A stretch of DNA of 64,000 nt from contig OZ251994.1 in assembly GCA_965246925.1 (NCBI GenBank), positions 558,001-622,000 of the forward strand, in the 5' to 3' direction. Origin of the DNA: JANPPS01 sp965246925. Its GTDB lineage: Bacteria; Pseudomonadota; Alphaproteobacteria; Acetobacterales; Acetobacteraceae. The notes under the pieces are model-generated. The model had not been told where the DNA came from and searched no databases. It saw nothing but the letters and a program-made list of their open reading frames with translations. Positions 50,916 to 59,332 of this stretch are shown here, one piece after another. Position numbers and translations under genes: made by a program. Numbering within the stretch: the first letter of the stretch is position 1; each line of letters opens with the position of its first letter.

Positions 50916-51323
50916 TCAGCCGGCCATGGCGCCGGCGTTGAGCAAAGCGATGGCGATCTGGAGGCCGGCCAGCATCAGCGCGATGGCGACGTTCCCGGCC
51001 TCGATCTGGGCGCGGAGGCCGCGGATCAGCCGGCTGGTGATGGCGAACAGGCCGAGCTGGATCACCAGCGAAACCAGCCCCCAGATCAGGATATCCAGCT
51101 CGAACGTAGTGGACGCCAGCGTGGCCGCGAGTGGGATGGCGAGCGCGACGAGCGTCGCACCCATCAGGATGCCGGCCGCGACGTTTCCCTCCCGCACCAA
51201 CCGGCGGTCATCGAACGGCGTCAGCAGGAAATACCCGGCCACGCCCAGGCCCAGCAGGGCGAAGGTGCTGAAGAACTGGCCGGCCAGCACCGGCAGGCCC
51301 AGGAACAGGGTGTCGAGGATCAT
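50916..51323 (-). CDS. DUF350 membrane protein (YjfL-like)
   Basis: A 135-residue protein with four predicted helices ('GQFFSTFALLGLGVAGYFLL', 'VAAGILMGATLVALAIPLAA', 'LIWGLVSLVIQLGLFAI', 'NVAIALMLAGLQIAIALL'). This is the two-repeat DUF350/YjfL architecture, with 'REGNVAAGILMGA' and 'EAGNVAIALMLAG' as the paired repeat motifs. Start ATG at 51323; the frame extends upstream only into the DUF2491 gene. It probably forms the membrane component for its PspA-like and DUF2491 partners. Confidence 0.88.
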   Translation of the reverse strand: MILDTLFLGLPVLAGQFFSTFALLGLGVAGYFLLTPFDDRRLVREGNVAAGILMGATLVALAIPLAATLASTTFELDILIWGLVSLVIQLGLFAITSRLIRGLRAQIEAGNVAIALMLAGLQIAIALLNAGAMAG

Positions 51324-51330
51324 GGCATCC

Positions 51331-52770
51331 CTAGGCGAGTTGCAGGGTGGCGGGGTTGATGTCGATGCCGGCGGCGATCTGCACGTGGGCCTGCGCCCCT
51401 TCTTCGACCGTCTGCACCAGGACGTATTCCTGCGCCGGGTCCGGAACCTCCGTCGCGGCGGCATACAGCATGGCCTCATGCTTCACGGTCCGCGCCGCAC
51501 CGGTGGATTGCAGCGTCTCCGTCAGCGTGCGGGGCGGGGTGCGGGCGTCGCCGGGCGCCCAGACCCGGTCATAGGTCTTGCCGCTCTTGGTCTGGAACTG
51601 CGGCCAGCCGATCATGCCCTCCTTGTCGTCCAGCCACGCGCCCCACTCGTCCCGGTCCGCCGGCGCGATCTCGTCGATGGTGGTGAACAGCCGGCACTCG
51701 TCCGGACGGCCGCCGGCGCCCAGATGCAGCTGGATCATGGAGCGCTGGTCCGGCAGATAGAGGCGGATCAGCCCGGCATCGGTGCGGCCGACAGCGGTCA
51801 CGCTCTGCTGCCCGCCGGACGGGGCCGGGATCTGCAGCGCGGCGCCGGCCAGGATGAACGGCGACGGATCGACGGTCACGGTCATGCCGACCCGGAAGAA
51901 ATCCGGCGTGTAGCTGGCACCGGTCAGCTTGCGGGTCAGGAGCGTGCCGGCCTGGGCTATAGGGGTCATGCCGCCTCCGGGCGTTGAGCGGCCGCGCGCG
52001 TAGGCCAGGAAACCGAGCCCGCCGCCGCCCAGCAGCACCACGGGCAATACCCAGCCGGTGCTATGGCTCTCCGTGCCCGGCGTCCGCCCAACCGGCGCGG
52101 CGGTGGCGATCGCGGGCGGGATATCCGGCGGCAGCGCGGACGGGTCCTGGGGCGCATCCTTCTTTTCGGCCAGCTGCTTGTCGAGCTGATCCAGCCGCTG
52201 CCGCAACTCGGCATTGGTCTGGGCCTGCCGCTCGGCCTCCGCCCGCCATTGCTGGTAGCCGGGGTCGTCCCGATGCGTGCTGAACCACTCGCCCGAGCCG
52301 GAGCGGTTGAGGTTACTCAGCAACGACCACAAGAACAGCCCGTCCCATACGCCGAAGCTTCTGGGGCCCGAGTTGTAATAGGACGGGGACGGCGCAGACC
52401 AGCCCCGGTTGGCATACCAATCCTGCCGCGGCGCGTAGTTGCCGTAGCCCTGGCTATAGTTGGGTGCATACGAGGGCGCCGGGCTATAGGAGGGGCTGTT
52501 TGACGGGCTGTATTGGGGCTGCTGCCGTTGCCGGTATTGGCCGAGCGCCGCGCCGGAGCGGTCCTGCGAAAACGACCGGTCCCCCGGCGAGCTGCCGAAG
52601 ATCGAGCCGCCACCGCGTGAATAGCCCCCGCCATAGCTGTTGCCGAAGCTGGGCGTGCGCGAATACCCGCCGCTACTGGGCCGGGAGTATCCGCCGCTGG
52701 ACCGGGCCTCGGCACCGGCCGCCAGCAGACATAACAGGCCGGCGATGATCTGTAACCGTTGACCCACCAT
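51331..52770 (-). CDS. DUF2491 (YjfK-like) protein with exported Tyr/Ser/Gly-rich N-terminal extension
   Basis: A 479-residue protein, about twice the length of E. coli YjfK. It has a signal peptide or first helix at 5-20, a Gly/Ser/Tyr/Arg-rich low-complexity region at 24-135 ('SSGGYSR', 'YGGGYSRGGG'), a coiled coil at about 172-205 ('QQWRAEAERQAQTNAELRQR'), a transmembrane helix at about 240-258, then DUF2491 from about 268 ('GTLLTRKLTGASYTPDFFRV', 'AYDRVWAPGD'-like 'TYDRVWAPGD'). Start ATG at 52770. It heads the operon with DUF350 and the PspA-like gene; the layout suggests it links the periplasm to that machinery. Confidence 0.85.
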   Translation of the reverse strand: MVGQRLQIIAGLLCLLAAGAEARSSGGYSRPSSGGYSRTPSFGNSYGGGYSRGGGSIFGSSPGDRSFSQDRSGAALGQYRQRQQPQYSPSNSPSYSPAPSYAPNYSQGYGNYAPRQDWYANRGWSAPSPSYYNSGPRSFGVWDGLFLWSLLSNLNRSGSGEWFSTHRDDPGYQQWRAEAERQAQTNAELRQRLDQLDKQLAEKKDAPQDPSALPPDIPPAIATAAPVGRTPGTESHSTGWVLPVVLLGGGGLGFLAYARGRSTPGGGMTPIAQAGTLLTRKLTGASYTPDFFRVGMTVTVDPSPFILAGAALQIPAPSGGQQSVTAVGRTDAGLIRLYLPDQRSMIQLHLGAGGRPDECRLFTTIDEIAPADRDEWGAWLDDKEGMIGWPQFQTKSGKTYDRVWAPGDARTPPRTLTETLQSTGAARTVKHEAMLYAAATEVPDPAQEYVLVQTVEEGAQAHVQIAAGIDINPATLQLA

Positions 52771-52829
52771 TCCACCCCTGGCCCGGCCCGGGTTATAGCA
52801 CAACGGACCACCAGCGGTAGGGCAAGGAA

Positions 52830-53762
52830 ATGTGGCAGCCGAGTTCGTGTTACCCCGACCCCGCGGTGCAGGCGCTGCACCCGTCATTTACGCCCTACAT
52901 GGTGGGCCTGGCGGCGGTGGAGCGGCTGTTCACCGGGCTGCGCTGGGCGGAGGGACCGGTATGGGTCGGTGACGCCCGGCACCTCCTGGTGAGCGACATC
53001 CCGAACAACCGCGTGCTGAAATGGGAGGAGGAGACGGGGGCCGTCAGCGTGTTCCAGCGCCCGTCCCACTTTGCCAATGGCCATACCCGGGACCGGCAAG
53101 GGCGGCTGATCGCCTGCGAGCATGGGACCCGCCGGGTGACCCGGCTGGAATACTCCGGCGCGGTCACGGTGCTGATGGACCGGTTCGAGGGCAAGCGCCT
53201 CAATTCCCCCAACGATGTCGTGGTGCATTCCGATGGCAGCATCTGGTTCACCGATCCGGCCTTCGGCCTATTGAGCGACTACGAGGGGGAGCGGGCGCAT
53301 CAGGAACTGCCGCTCAGCCTATATCGGCTGGACCCGGCGACCGGGCGGGCGACGCTGCTGGATGACAGTATCGAGGGTCCGAACGGCCTCGCATTCTCAC
53401 CGGATGAGCGCATCCTCTACGTGGTCGAGTGCCTGTCCCGCCCGCGCCGCATCCTGGCCTATGACGTGGTGGACGGGCACATCGGCAACCGCCGGACCTT
53501 CATCGACTCCGGGCCGGGCACGCCGGACGGGTTCCGGGTGGACGAGAACGGCAATCTGTGGTGCGGCTGGGGCATGGGGGACCCGGCGCTGGATGGCGTG
53601 CGGGTGTTCAACCCGTCCGGCGAGCCGATCGGCCATATCGCGCTCCCGGAGCGGTGCGCCAATCTGTGCTTCGGCGGACGGCACCGCAACCGGCTGTTCA
53701 TGGCGGCGAGCCAATCCGTGTATGCGTTGTATGTGAACACGCGCGGGATGGCGGGGGGTTAG
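52830..53762 (+). CDS. SMP-30/gluconolactonase/LRE family protein
   Basis: A 310-residue six-bladed propeller hydrolase. Metal-site motifs are 'LRWAEGPVWVGDARHLLVSD' (Glu), 'RLNSPNDVVVHSDGSIWFTD' (Asn), 'SIEGPNGLAFSPDERILYVV' (Asn) and 'GTPDGFRVDENGNLWCGWG' (Asp). It opens sugar lactones such as gluconolactone. AAGGAA lies just before the ATG. The methyltransferase gene starts 2 nt after its stop and an SDR follows, giving a three-gene operon. Confidence 0.92.
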   Translation: MWQPSSCYPDPAVQALHPSFTPYMVGLAAVERLFTGLRWAEGPVWVGDARHLLVSDIPNNRVLKWEEETGAVSVFQRPSHFANGHTRDRQGRLIACEHGTRRVTRLEYSGAVTVLMDRFEGKRLNSPNDVVVHSDGSIWFTDPAFGLLSDYEGERAHQELPLSLYRLDPATGRATLLDDSIEGPNGLAFSPDERILYVVECLSRPRRILAYDVVDGHIGNRRTFIDSGPGTPDGFRVDENGNLWCGWGMGDPALDGVRVFNPSGEPIGHIALPERCANLCFGGRHRNRLFMAASQSVYALYVNTRGMAGG

Positions 53763-53763
53763 C

Positions 53764-54488
53764 ATGAAGACGTTTCTGGGCGCGATCGGCCTCATACTGC
53801 TGCCGGCGCTGGCGCATGCATACGACATCGGGCCGCTGGGTCCGCCGGGCACTCCGGCCAGCCGCTTTCCCCTGCCGTTTCGGCCGGTGGCGCCGATCGT
53901 GTCGGACCGGTGGCGGGCGGAGGACGAGCGGGAGCGGGTCGGCGAAGCGGCGCATGTCATGGACTGGATGGGGCTTAGGCCCGGCATGACCGTCGCCGAT
54001 CTCGGCGCAGGATCCGGCTATTACACTGTACAGCTCGCGGCGCGGGTGGGCCCGTTCGGGCGTGTGCTGGCGCAGGACGTAATTCCGGCCTACCTCGCCA
54101 ATCTTCAGGCGCGGGTGGCGAAGGCCGGGCTGGGCAACGTGTCGGTCGGGCTGGGCGATGCCGGAGACCCGCTGTTGCCGTTGGGCTCCACGGACGCGGT
54201 GGTGATGATCCATATGTATCATGAGATCCAGCAGCCCTTCGCGCTGCTGGCGAACCTGGTGCCGGCGCTGCGGCCCGGGGCGCGGGTCGGCATCGTCGAC
54301 GTGGACGACGCGACGGAGCGGCATGGCACGCCGCGCGCCACGCTGGGGTGCGAGCTGAGTGCGGCCGGGTAAAGCAGGTGGCGTTCCACTGGCTGCTGGT
54401 GCAGCCGCCGCGGTCCGAATACCTGGCCGTGTTCGAGCCGCCTGCCGCCCCGCCGGCGCCCGAGTCCATCCGCGCGTGCGCCGGATGA
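53764..54488 (+). pseudogene. exported class I SAM methyltransferase, frameshifted near its 3' end
   Basis: The intact part (53764-54372) gives 202 residues: signal peptide 'GAIGLILLPALAHA', then 'MTVADLGAGSGYYTVQLAA' (SAM loop) and 'DAVVMIHMYHEIQQPF'. It stops at TAA 54370-54372 right after 'LGCELSAAG'. Reading on from 54372 in the next frame yields 38 more residues ('KQVAFHWLLVQPP', 'EYLAVFEPP'), as expected for the family's end, and a TGA at 54486-54488 that overlaps the next ATG. One base is missing in what should be a TAY codon. A real mutation or a sequencing error are equally possible. Confidence 0.8.
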
Positions 54489-55267
54489 AGGTCGCGGTCG
54501 TGACCGGCGGGGCGCGAGGCATCGGCCTCGCGATCGGGCGGTGGTTCCTGGAGCACGGCTATAACTTGGCGCTGATCGACATCGACGAGCCTACGCTGAC
54601 CGCTACCGAGGCCGCGCTGGCGTTGCCGGACCGCGTGCTGGCGCTGGCCTGCGACGTCTCCGCGCCGGACGCGGTCCGGACCGCCGCGTCCGCCGTGATG
54701 GCGCGCTGGGGGCGGGTGGATGCGCTGGTGAACAATGCGGGGGTGGCGGTGTTCAAGCCGGCGCTCGAGACGTCGTTCGCGGAGTGGCGGCACGTGCTGG
54801 GCACCAACCTCGACGGTGCGTTCCTGTGCACGCAGGCGTTCGGCGCCATCATGGTGGCGCAGCGAAGCGGGGCTGTGGTGAACATCGCCTCCATCTCCGG
54901 CCTGCGCGCCAGCACGCTGCGGGTGGCGTATGGGACCAGCAAGGCGGCGATCATCCAGCTGACCAAGCAATACGCCGTGGAACTCGGCAATTACGGTGTG
55001 CGCGTGAACGCGGTGTGCCCGGGCCCGGTGGAGACGGAGATGGCGAAGCTGGTGCACAGCGTGGCCATCCGCTCCGATTATTACGACACCATCCCGCTGG
55101 GCCGGTATGGCACGGTGGAGGAGATGGCGGAGGTGGTAGGCTTCCTATGCAGCCCCGCGGCCAGCTTCGTGAACGGGCAGGCGCTGGCCAATGACGGCGG
55201 GTTCGACGCGGCGGGGGTCGGCATTCCTGCGTTTCGGCGGGAGGCAGGGGTCAATCGCGTAGGCTAA
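54485..55267 (+). CDS. SDR family oxidoreductase
   Basis: A 260-residue classical SDR: 'VTGGARGIGLAIGRWF', 'ALIDIDEP' (Asp, NAD preference), 'VNNAGVAVFKP', Ser in 'VNIASISGL', 'YGTSKAAIIQLTKQYAVEL' (YxxxK) and 'NAVCPGPVETEM'. It starts at the ATG overlapping the frameshift-corrected methyltransferase stop. With the upstream lactonase it may oxidise a sugar or sugar alcohol, which is inference from neighbours. The next gene is convergent. Confidence 0.92.
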   Translation: MKVAVVTGGARGIGLAIGRWFLEHGYNLALIDIDEPTLTATEAALALPDRVLALACDVSAPDAVRTAASAVMARWGRVDALVNNAGVAVFKPALETSFAEWRHVLGTNLDGAFLCTQAFGAIMVAQRSGAVVNIASISGLRASTLRVAYGTSKAAIIQLTKQYAVELGNYGVRVNAVCPGPVETEMAKLVHSVAIRSDYYDTIPLGRYGTVEEMAEVVGFLCSPAASFVNGQALANDGGFDAAGVGIPAFRREAGVNRVG

Positions 55268-55269
55268 AC

Positions 55270-55301
55270 CTCATCCCCCTCTCCTTCTGGGAGAGGGGGA
55301 T
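55270..55301. repeat. dispersed palindrome, family A, copy 3 (terminator-like)
   Basis: A 12-bp perfect stem ATCCCCCTCTCC (55273-55284) / GGAGAGGGGGAT (55290-55301) with a 5-nt loop sits between the convergent SDR and LLM genes. It is related to the elements at 44394 and 48391 and well placed as a bidirectional terminator. Confidence 0.7.
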
Positions 55302-55308
55302 GGAAGCG

Positions 55309-56478
55309 TTACTCGGCGGCGATCTCGGTTTGGTAGCGTTGGGTCGCGGTTTCGACGGCTTTGGCGTGGACGGCGGCCAGCGCCGGGCGGGCGTGGCGGG
55401 CGCGGGTGGCGGCGTCCAGCGTCGCCCGGTCATGGCCCTGGAAGCGCGGCATGACGTGGCGGGCGATCAGCTCATAGCTATGCAACGTCGCCTGCTGATT
55501 GGCCCAGTTATGCGCCAGCAACAGGTAGGCGCCAAAGCCCCCCGCGGATTGCACCTGCAGCCGCTCGATCTGCGCCACGCACATGTCCGGCGTGCCGATG
55601 GCGCCGAAGCCGCTATCGTTAATGAAGCTCACCATCTCCTTCACGTTGTTGCCCGGCATGGACATCTGCGGGAAGGCGGCGACGGCCTGGAAATACTCGA
55701 ACCATTGCTCGATCCCGTATTCCACGTCCCTGTAAGCCTGCTCCATCGTGTCGGCCAGGTGCACGAGGCCGACGAGCCGCCATTTGCTGCGGTCCACCGC
55801 CTTGCCGTGCCGGGTCGCTTGCTCTTGGAGGACGCCCCAGTGCAGCGCCAGCGCGTCGAACCCGGCGGCGGTGGTGGCGCCGATCGACAGCATGCCGATC
55901 CCGTGCCGCCCGGCCAGGCGCGGACCCGTGGGGGAGGCCACGGCCGCGACCGCGATGTCGAACAGCGGGTTGGAATAGGGCCGCAGATGCAGCTGCGCAT
56001 CATGCAGCTCCCACCGGTCATTCTTGAAGTTGACCGGCTCCTCGCTCGTCAGCAGCTGCATGATGACGCCGAGGCTCTGCTCCATCAGCTCGCGGGTCTG
56101 CGACTGCGACAGGCCGATCATGGCGCCGTCCGTGGGCAGGGACCCGGGCCCGGCGCCGAACATGACGCGCCCGCGCGTGAGATGATCCAGCAACACGATG
56201 CGCTCGGCAACCCAGAGCGGGTTATGATACGAAAGGCTGGTGACGCCGGTGCCGAGCCGGATGTGTTTTGTGCGCTCGGCCGCTACGGCGATGAAGATCT
56301 CGGGGCTCGCGCTGATCTCGCTCCCGGCCGAATGATGCTCGCCACACCAGGCCTCATCGTAACCGCAACGGTCGAGCCACTGGATCAGCTCGAGGTCTGA
56401 TTCGAGCGCGAGGGTGGGGTTGATGCCGGGCTTGTGGAATGGCGCTAGGAAGATGCCGAAGCGCATGCGTGCTGTCAT
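55309..56478 (-). CDS. LLM-class flavin-dependent monooxygenase (limonene-monooxygenase-like)
   Basis: A 389-residue TIM-barrel luciferase-like oxidoreductase using FMN from a reductase partner. It has 'MRFGIFLAPFHKPGINPTLA', 'GYDEAWCGEHHSAGSE', 'GTGVTSLSYHNPLWVAERI' and 'GPGSLPTDGAMIG'. This type includes limonene 1,2-monooxygenases, but the substrate is not certain. Start ATG at 56478 behind AGAGGGA; the open frame to 56553 is not conserved-looking. It is monocistronic on this strand. Confidence 0.9.
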   Translation of the reverse strand: MTARMRFGIFLAPFHKPGINPTLALESDLELIQWLDRCGYDEAWCGEHHSAGSEISASPEIFIAVAAERTKHIRLGTGVTSLSYHNPLWVAERIVLLDHLTRGRVMFGAGPGSLPTDGAMIGLSQSQTRELMEQSLGVIMQLLTSEEPVNFKNDRWELHDAQLHLRPYSNPLFDIAVAAVASPTGPRLAGRHGIGMLSIGATTAAGFDALALHWGVLQEQATRHGKAVDRSKWRLVGLVHLADTMEQAYRDVEYGIEQWFEYFQAVAAFPQMSMPGNNVKEMVSFINDSGFGAIGTPDMCVAQIERLQVQSAGGFGAYLLLAHNWANQQATLHSYELIARHVMPRFQGHDRATLDAATRARHARPALAAVHAKAVETATQRYQTEIAAE

Positions 56479-56824
56479 TTGCGCGTCCCTCTGTTGCGGT
56501 GCTTGGTGACCGGTTAGGGCTGAAGCATGCGTGAGGTAATGATTGGCTTGCAACCTAAAAGCGTGGCCGAGTGCATGGCACTGTAAAGAAAGTAGGATTG
56601 CCGGCCGTTGGCGTGCGGCTTAGATGACAGCATCGCGCAGAACCGGAGGGCTTGCCATAACCGTTTTTGATACCGATCCAACCGCCACTTTGCCAGGTGC
56701 GCTGGACCAAGGGCCCCCGAGCGAAACGGTCTAGAGTTGGCGTCCTGTTCTGCAACGCTCCCGTGAGCATTGCGTTAAGTCGGACATGACCGGCGTACAG
56801 CCGGCATCTAGGGAGGAACGCACT
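56479..56824. other. intergenic region, no gene seen
   Basis: About 345 bp between the divergent LLM gene and the small exported protein. No coding signal convinces me. A small hairpin CCGGC-GTACA-GCCGG (around 56790-56804) lies just upstream of the ribosome-binding site GGGAGGAA of the small gene and could affect its leader. Promoters for both flanking genes should be here but are not clear. Confidence 0.5.
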
Positions 56825-57106
56825 ATGATCCGTACAATCGTCATAACCTTACTGCTAGCCACGCCTGCTCTCGCGCAGCAGGGGGTGACCTCTGGTCCGG
56901 CGGCTGGTACGCCCACGACGTTGGGGGCCGGGGGGCAGACAGGGGCGACGCCGCATCAGGCGGATGCCATCAGCAAGAGCGCTAACGGGGCCGTGACCCA
57001 GGAGCAGGCCGGGCAGAAGGGTGGAAGCGGGGAAAAGGTGCCGGGGGTGGCCGGGGCTGAATCCGGCTCGACCCCCGCGCCGGGTCAGCGTCCGCAGAGC
57101 AAGTAG
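56825..57106 (+). CDS. small exported protein, low complexity
   Basis: A 93-residue protein: signal peptide 'MIRTIVITLLLATPALAQQ' (cleavage near 19), then a Gly/Thr/Ala/Gln-rich mature part ('GPAAGTPTTLGAGGQTG', 'SANGAVTQEQAGQKGGSGE'), with no Cys and no known domain. GGGAGGAA precedes the ATG at 56825. It is probably an unstructured periplasmic protein; function unknown. Confidence 0.65.
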   Translation: MIRTIVITLLLATPALAQQGVTSGPAAGTPTTLGAGGQTGATPHQADAISKSANGAVTQEQAGQKGGSGEKVPGVAGAESGSTPAPGQRPQSK

Positions 57107-57138
57107 GCCCGGCGGCTGAGGCAGGGAACGCCCCTGCC

Positions 57139-58236
57139 TTAGCCGTGCGATAAGTATCGGTCGAAGAACGCCGCGAGCTCACCGAACATCTCGCGCGTTT
57201 CAGGCGCGGACGGGTTGAACAGGTATTGGGCGTGAGAGAAACCCTCGAACACCATCAGCTCGGCCGGCACGCCCGCGCGGCGTAGCTTTCGGTGGGTGCG
57301 CACGGTGTTGCTGAGGAACAGGTCGCGTGTGCCTGAGGTGAGGATCGCCGGAGGCAGGCCGGTGAAATCGCCATAGATCGGTGAGAGCTGCGGATCCTTC
57401 AGGTCATGCCCGTGTGCATACAATTGCGCGGCGTGGGTCAGGTAGCCGCTATAGCTGACCAGCACGTTATCCAGCCACTCGTTAGTCCTGTAGCTATCGC
57501 CGACCTCCGTCATGTCGGACCAGGGCGTGCCCGGCGCGATCGCGGCAGGCAACGGGACGCCCTCGGCCTTGGCGCGCAACATGAGAGCCAGCGTCATGCC
57601 GCCGCCGGTGGAGGTGCCGACGACGGCAATGTGCTTTGCGTCCGTCGTGGCCAGCACCGCCTTGTAGCCGGCCATGGCGTCATCCATGGCCGCCGGATAG
57701 GGCGCGTCGGGCGGCATGCGGTAGTCGACGGCATAGACTTTGTATCCGCCATGGGCGGCCATCAGCATGGCCTCCGCGGTGCCGGAGACGCCGGGCCCAT
57801 AGACATAGCCGCCGCCGTGAATGTTGTAGATGACCTGGTTTTTATGCGCCTCCGGCATCGTCTTGGGCGTGAAGATGAAGCCCGGCACGCCGCCCAGTGT
57901 CGTGGGCTCCATCGTAACACCCAGCATCTCGCGCGCCTGGGCCAGTGGTGGAAGCGAGGCGTCGGCGAGTTTCTTGATCAGCACCCGCCACTCCGCATCG
58001 CTCGCGGGGTTAGCGTTCCAGGCGGGCGCGCGGTAGGGCGCGGCGGCCAGGGCCTGGGCTTCGGCGCTCATGTCGACGGAGGGCACCGGGATCACCCGGG
58101 CCGGCAGGCTGCGCGGGCCCGGCGCGGTGTTGGCCGCGACCTGGGGCGCTTCGAGCGACTTGAAGTCGGCCGGCCCCTCCAGCGCATGAGCCGAGCTAGC
58201 GGCCAGCATCGTGCAAAGCAGTAAACGGTTCAGCAT
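57139..58236 (-). CDS. exported alpha/beta hydrolase (hormone-sensitive-lipase family esterase)
   Basis: A 365-residue family IV esterase. A signal peptide ('LLLCTMLAASSAHA') precedes the oxyanion-hole 'HGGG' (140-143) and the triad Ser209 ('GTSTGGG'), Asp305 ('SGTRDLFLSN') and His335 ('EGFSHAQY'). It hydrolyses short-chain esters, probably in the periplasm. Start ATG at 58236. Its first 41 bp overlap the end of the GT87-like gene upstream on the same strand. Confidence 0.9.
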   Translation of the reverse strand: MLNRLLLCTMLAASSAHALEGPADFKSLEAPQVAANTAPGPRSLPARVIPVPSVDMSAEAQALAAAPYRAPAWNANPASDAEWRVLIKKLADASLPPLAQAREMLGVTMEPTTLGGVPGFIFTPKTMPEAHKNQVIYNIHGGGYVYGPGVSGTAEAMLMAAHGGYKVYAVDYRMPPDAPYPAAMDDAMAGYKAVLATTDAKHIAVVGTSTGGGMTLALMLRAKAEGVPLPAAIAPGTPWSDMTEVGDSYRTNEWLDNVLVSYSGYLTHAAQLYAHGHDLKDPQLSPIYGDFTGLPPAILTSGTRDLFLSNTVRTHRKLRRAGVPAELMVFEGFSHAQYLFNPSAPETREMFGELAAFFDRYLSHG

Positions 58237-59332
58237 CGTCTTCCCCCAATCGTTGCGCACTCCCGTAGGGTGGAACGCCCTTGCGTTCCACCGCAAGCGC
58301 AAGCGGCACGATACCCAAAAGCAGCCCGAGCGGCACGGACGGTGACCAGATCATGAGCGGCGGAAGCACCAGCACCAGGGCCACGAGGCCGAACTCCGCC
58401 CAGGTCATGGCGCGCAGGCTGGCCGCCCAGAGCAGCGCGGCGCCTGCCACCATGGGCGTGTCGTACACGAACGCGTGCGGCGTCGCGAGCACGGTAGCGC
58501 TGGTCAGCACCAGCAGCGCCCGGGGCGTCGGGCCCGCGCGGTAGGCGCGCCAAACGCAGGCGGCCAGCAGCGTGAACGCCGCGAGCTGCCAGTAGGGCAT
58601 ACCCGGCACACGCAGCATCGACAGCCCGGCTGTGACGGTCGGCATCAGCTCGAAGCGGATGCTCTTGGCGGCAAAGAATTGAGCATAGGCCGGTAACGCC
58701 GTCAGCCACGCGGCCCAGATTGCGGTGCCGAATGCGGCGGTGGCCATGCCCGCCACCGCCAGCGCGGTCACGCATGCCGCGGCAATGACCCGCCAAGCGC
58801 CGAGCGCCAGCAGCGCCACCGGAACCAGCACGCCGAGCTGTGGCTTATAGGTGAGCAGGCCCAGCAGTGCCCCTGCCAGCCATGGCCGGGACAGCGTGCG
58901 GAACCCGCCCAGCAGAAGGGCCCCGGCCAGAAACCCGCTCTGCCCTGAGATGATGCCAAGCGTCGTCACCGGCAGCACCAGGGCCAGTGGCCGCCCGCCG
59001 CAGGCCCAAATGAATAGCGCGAGCGTGACGCCGGTCCACATCACGAACCCCAACCCGAACGGCATCAGGCCGAGCGGCCAGACCATCAGCAGAAAGGCGG
59101 GCGGGTACGGGAATGGATTGAAATCTTGCTCAGCCATGCCAAGGCCGACCTGCAGTGCATGCAGTTGTGCCGGGTCATAGAGGGCGGTGGCACCGTGGGT
59201 TCGCAGGATGTGGCCGTAGGACCAGAGCGCGAAAAAGTCCCCGGAATGCCTGGGGTCACCTAGCTGAAACCAGTCATAGAGCACGGCGTAGGCGATGAAG
59301 GCGCCGATGCCGATGGCGGTCAGAAGCCACAT
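58196..59332 (-). CDS. DUF2029/GT87-like polytopic membrane glycosyltransferase
   Basis: A 378-residue protein with about nine to ten hydrophobic helices. Near the N-terminus 'HSGDFFALWSYGHILRTHGA' carries the acidic first-loop residue expected for the GT-C catalytic Asp, followed by 'YDPAQLHALQ' and 'FNPFPYPPAFLLMVWPLG', typical of DUF2029/GT87. It would transfer mannose or similar sugars from polyprenyl phosphate in the periplasm. The ATG at 59332 lies within the end of mobA (13-bp overlap). Its 3' end contains a family B repeat hairpin. Confidence 0.83.
   Translation of the reverse strand: MWLLTAIGIGAFIAYAVLYDWFQLGDPRHSGDFFALWSYGHILRTHGATALYDPAQLHALQVGLGMAEQDFNPFPYPPAFLLMVWPLGLMPFGLGFVMWTGVTLALFIWACGGRPLALVLPVTTLGIISGQSGFLAGALLLGGFRTLSRPWLAGALLGLLTYKPQLGVLVPVALLALGAWRVIAAACVTALAVAGMATAAFGTAIWAAWLTALPAYAQFFAAKSIRFELMPTVTAGLSMLRVPGMPYWQLAAFTLLAACVWRAYRAGPTPRALLVLTSATVLATPHAFVYDTPMVAGAALLWAASLRAMTWAEFGLVALVLVLPPLMIWSPSVPLGLLLGIVPLALAVERKGVPPYGSAQRLGEDDAEPFTALHDAGR
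58265..58293. repeat. dispersed palindrome, family B
   Basis: A perfect 10-bp stem GGTGGAACGC (58269-58278) / GCGTTCCACC (58283-58292) with a 4-nt loop, preceded by CGTAGG. It lies inside the last codons of the GT87-like gene, just upstream of the esterase start, and is related to the hairpin at 43624. Confidence 0.7.
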
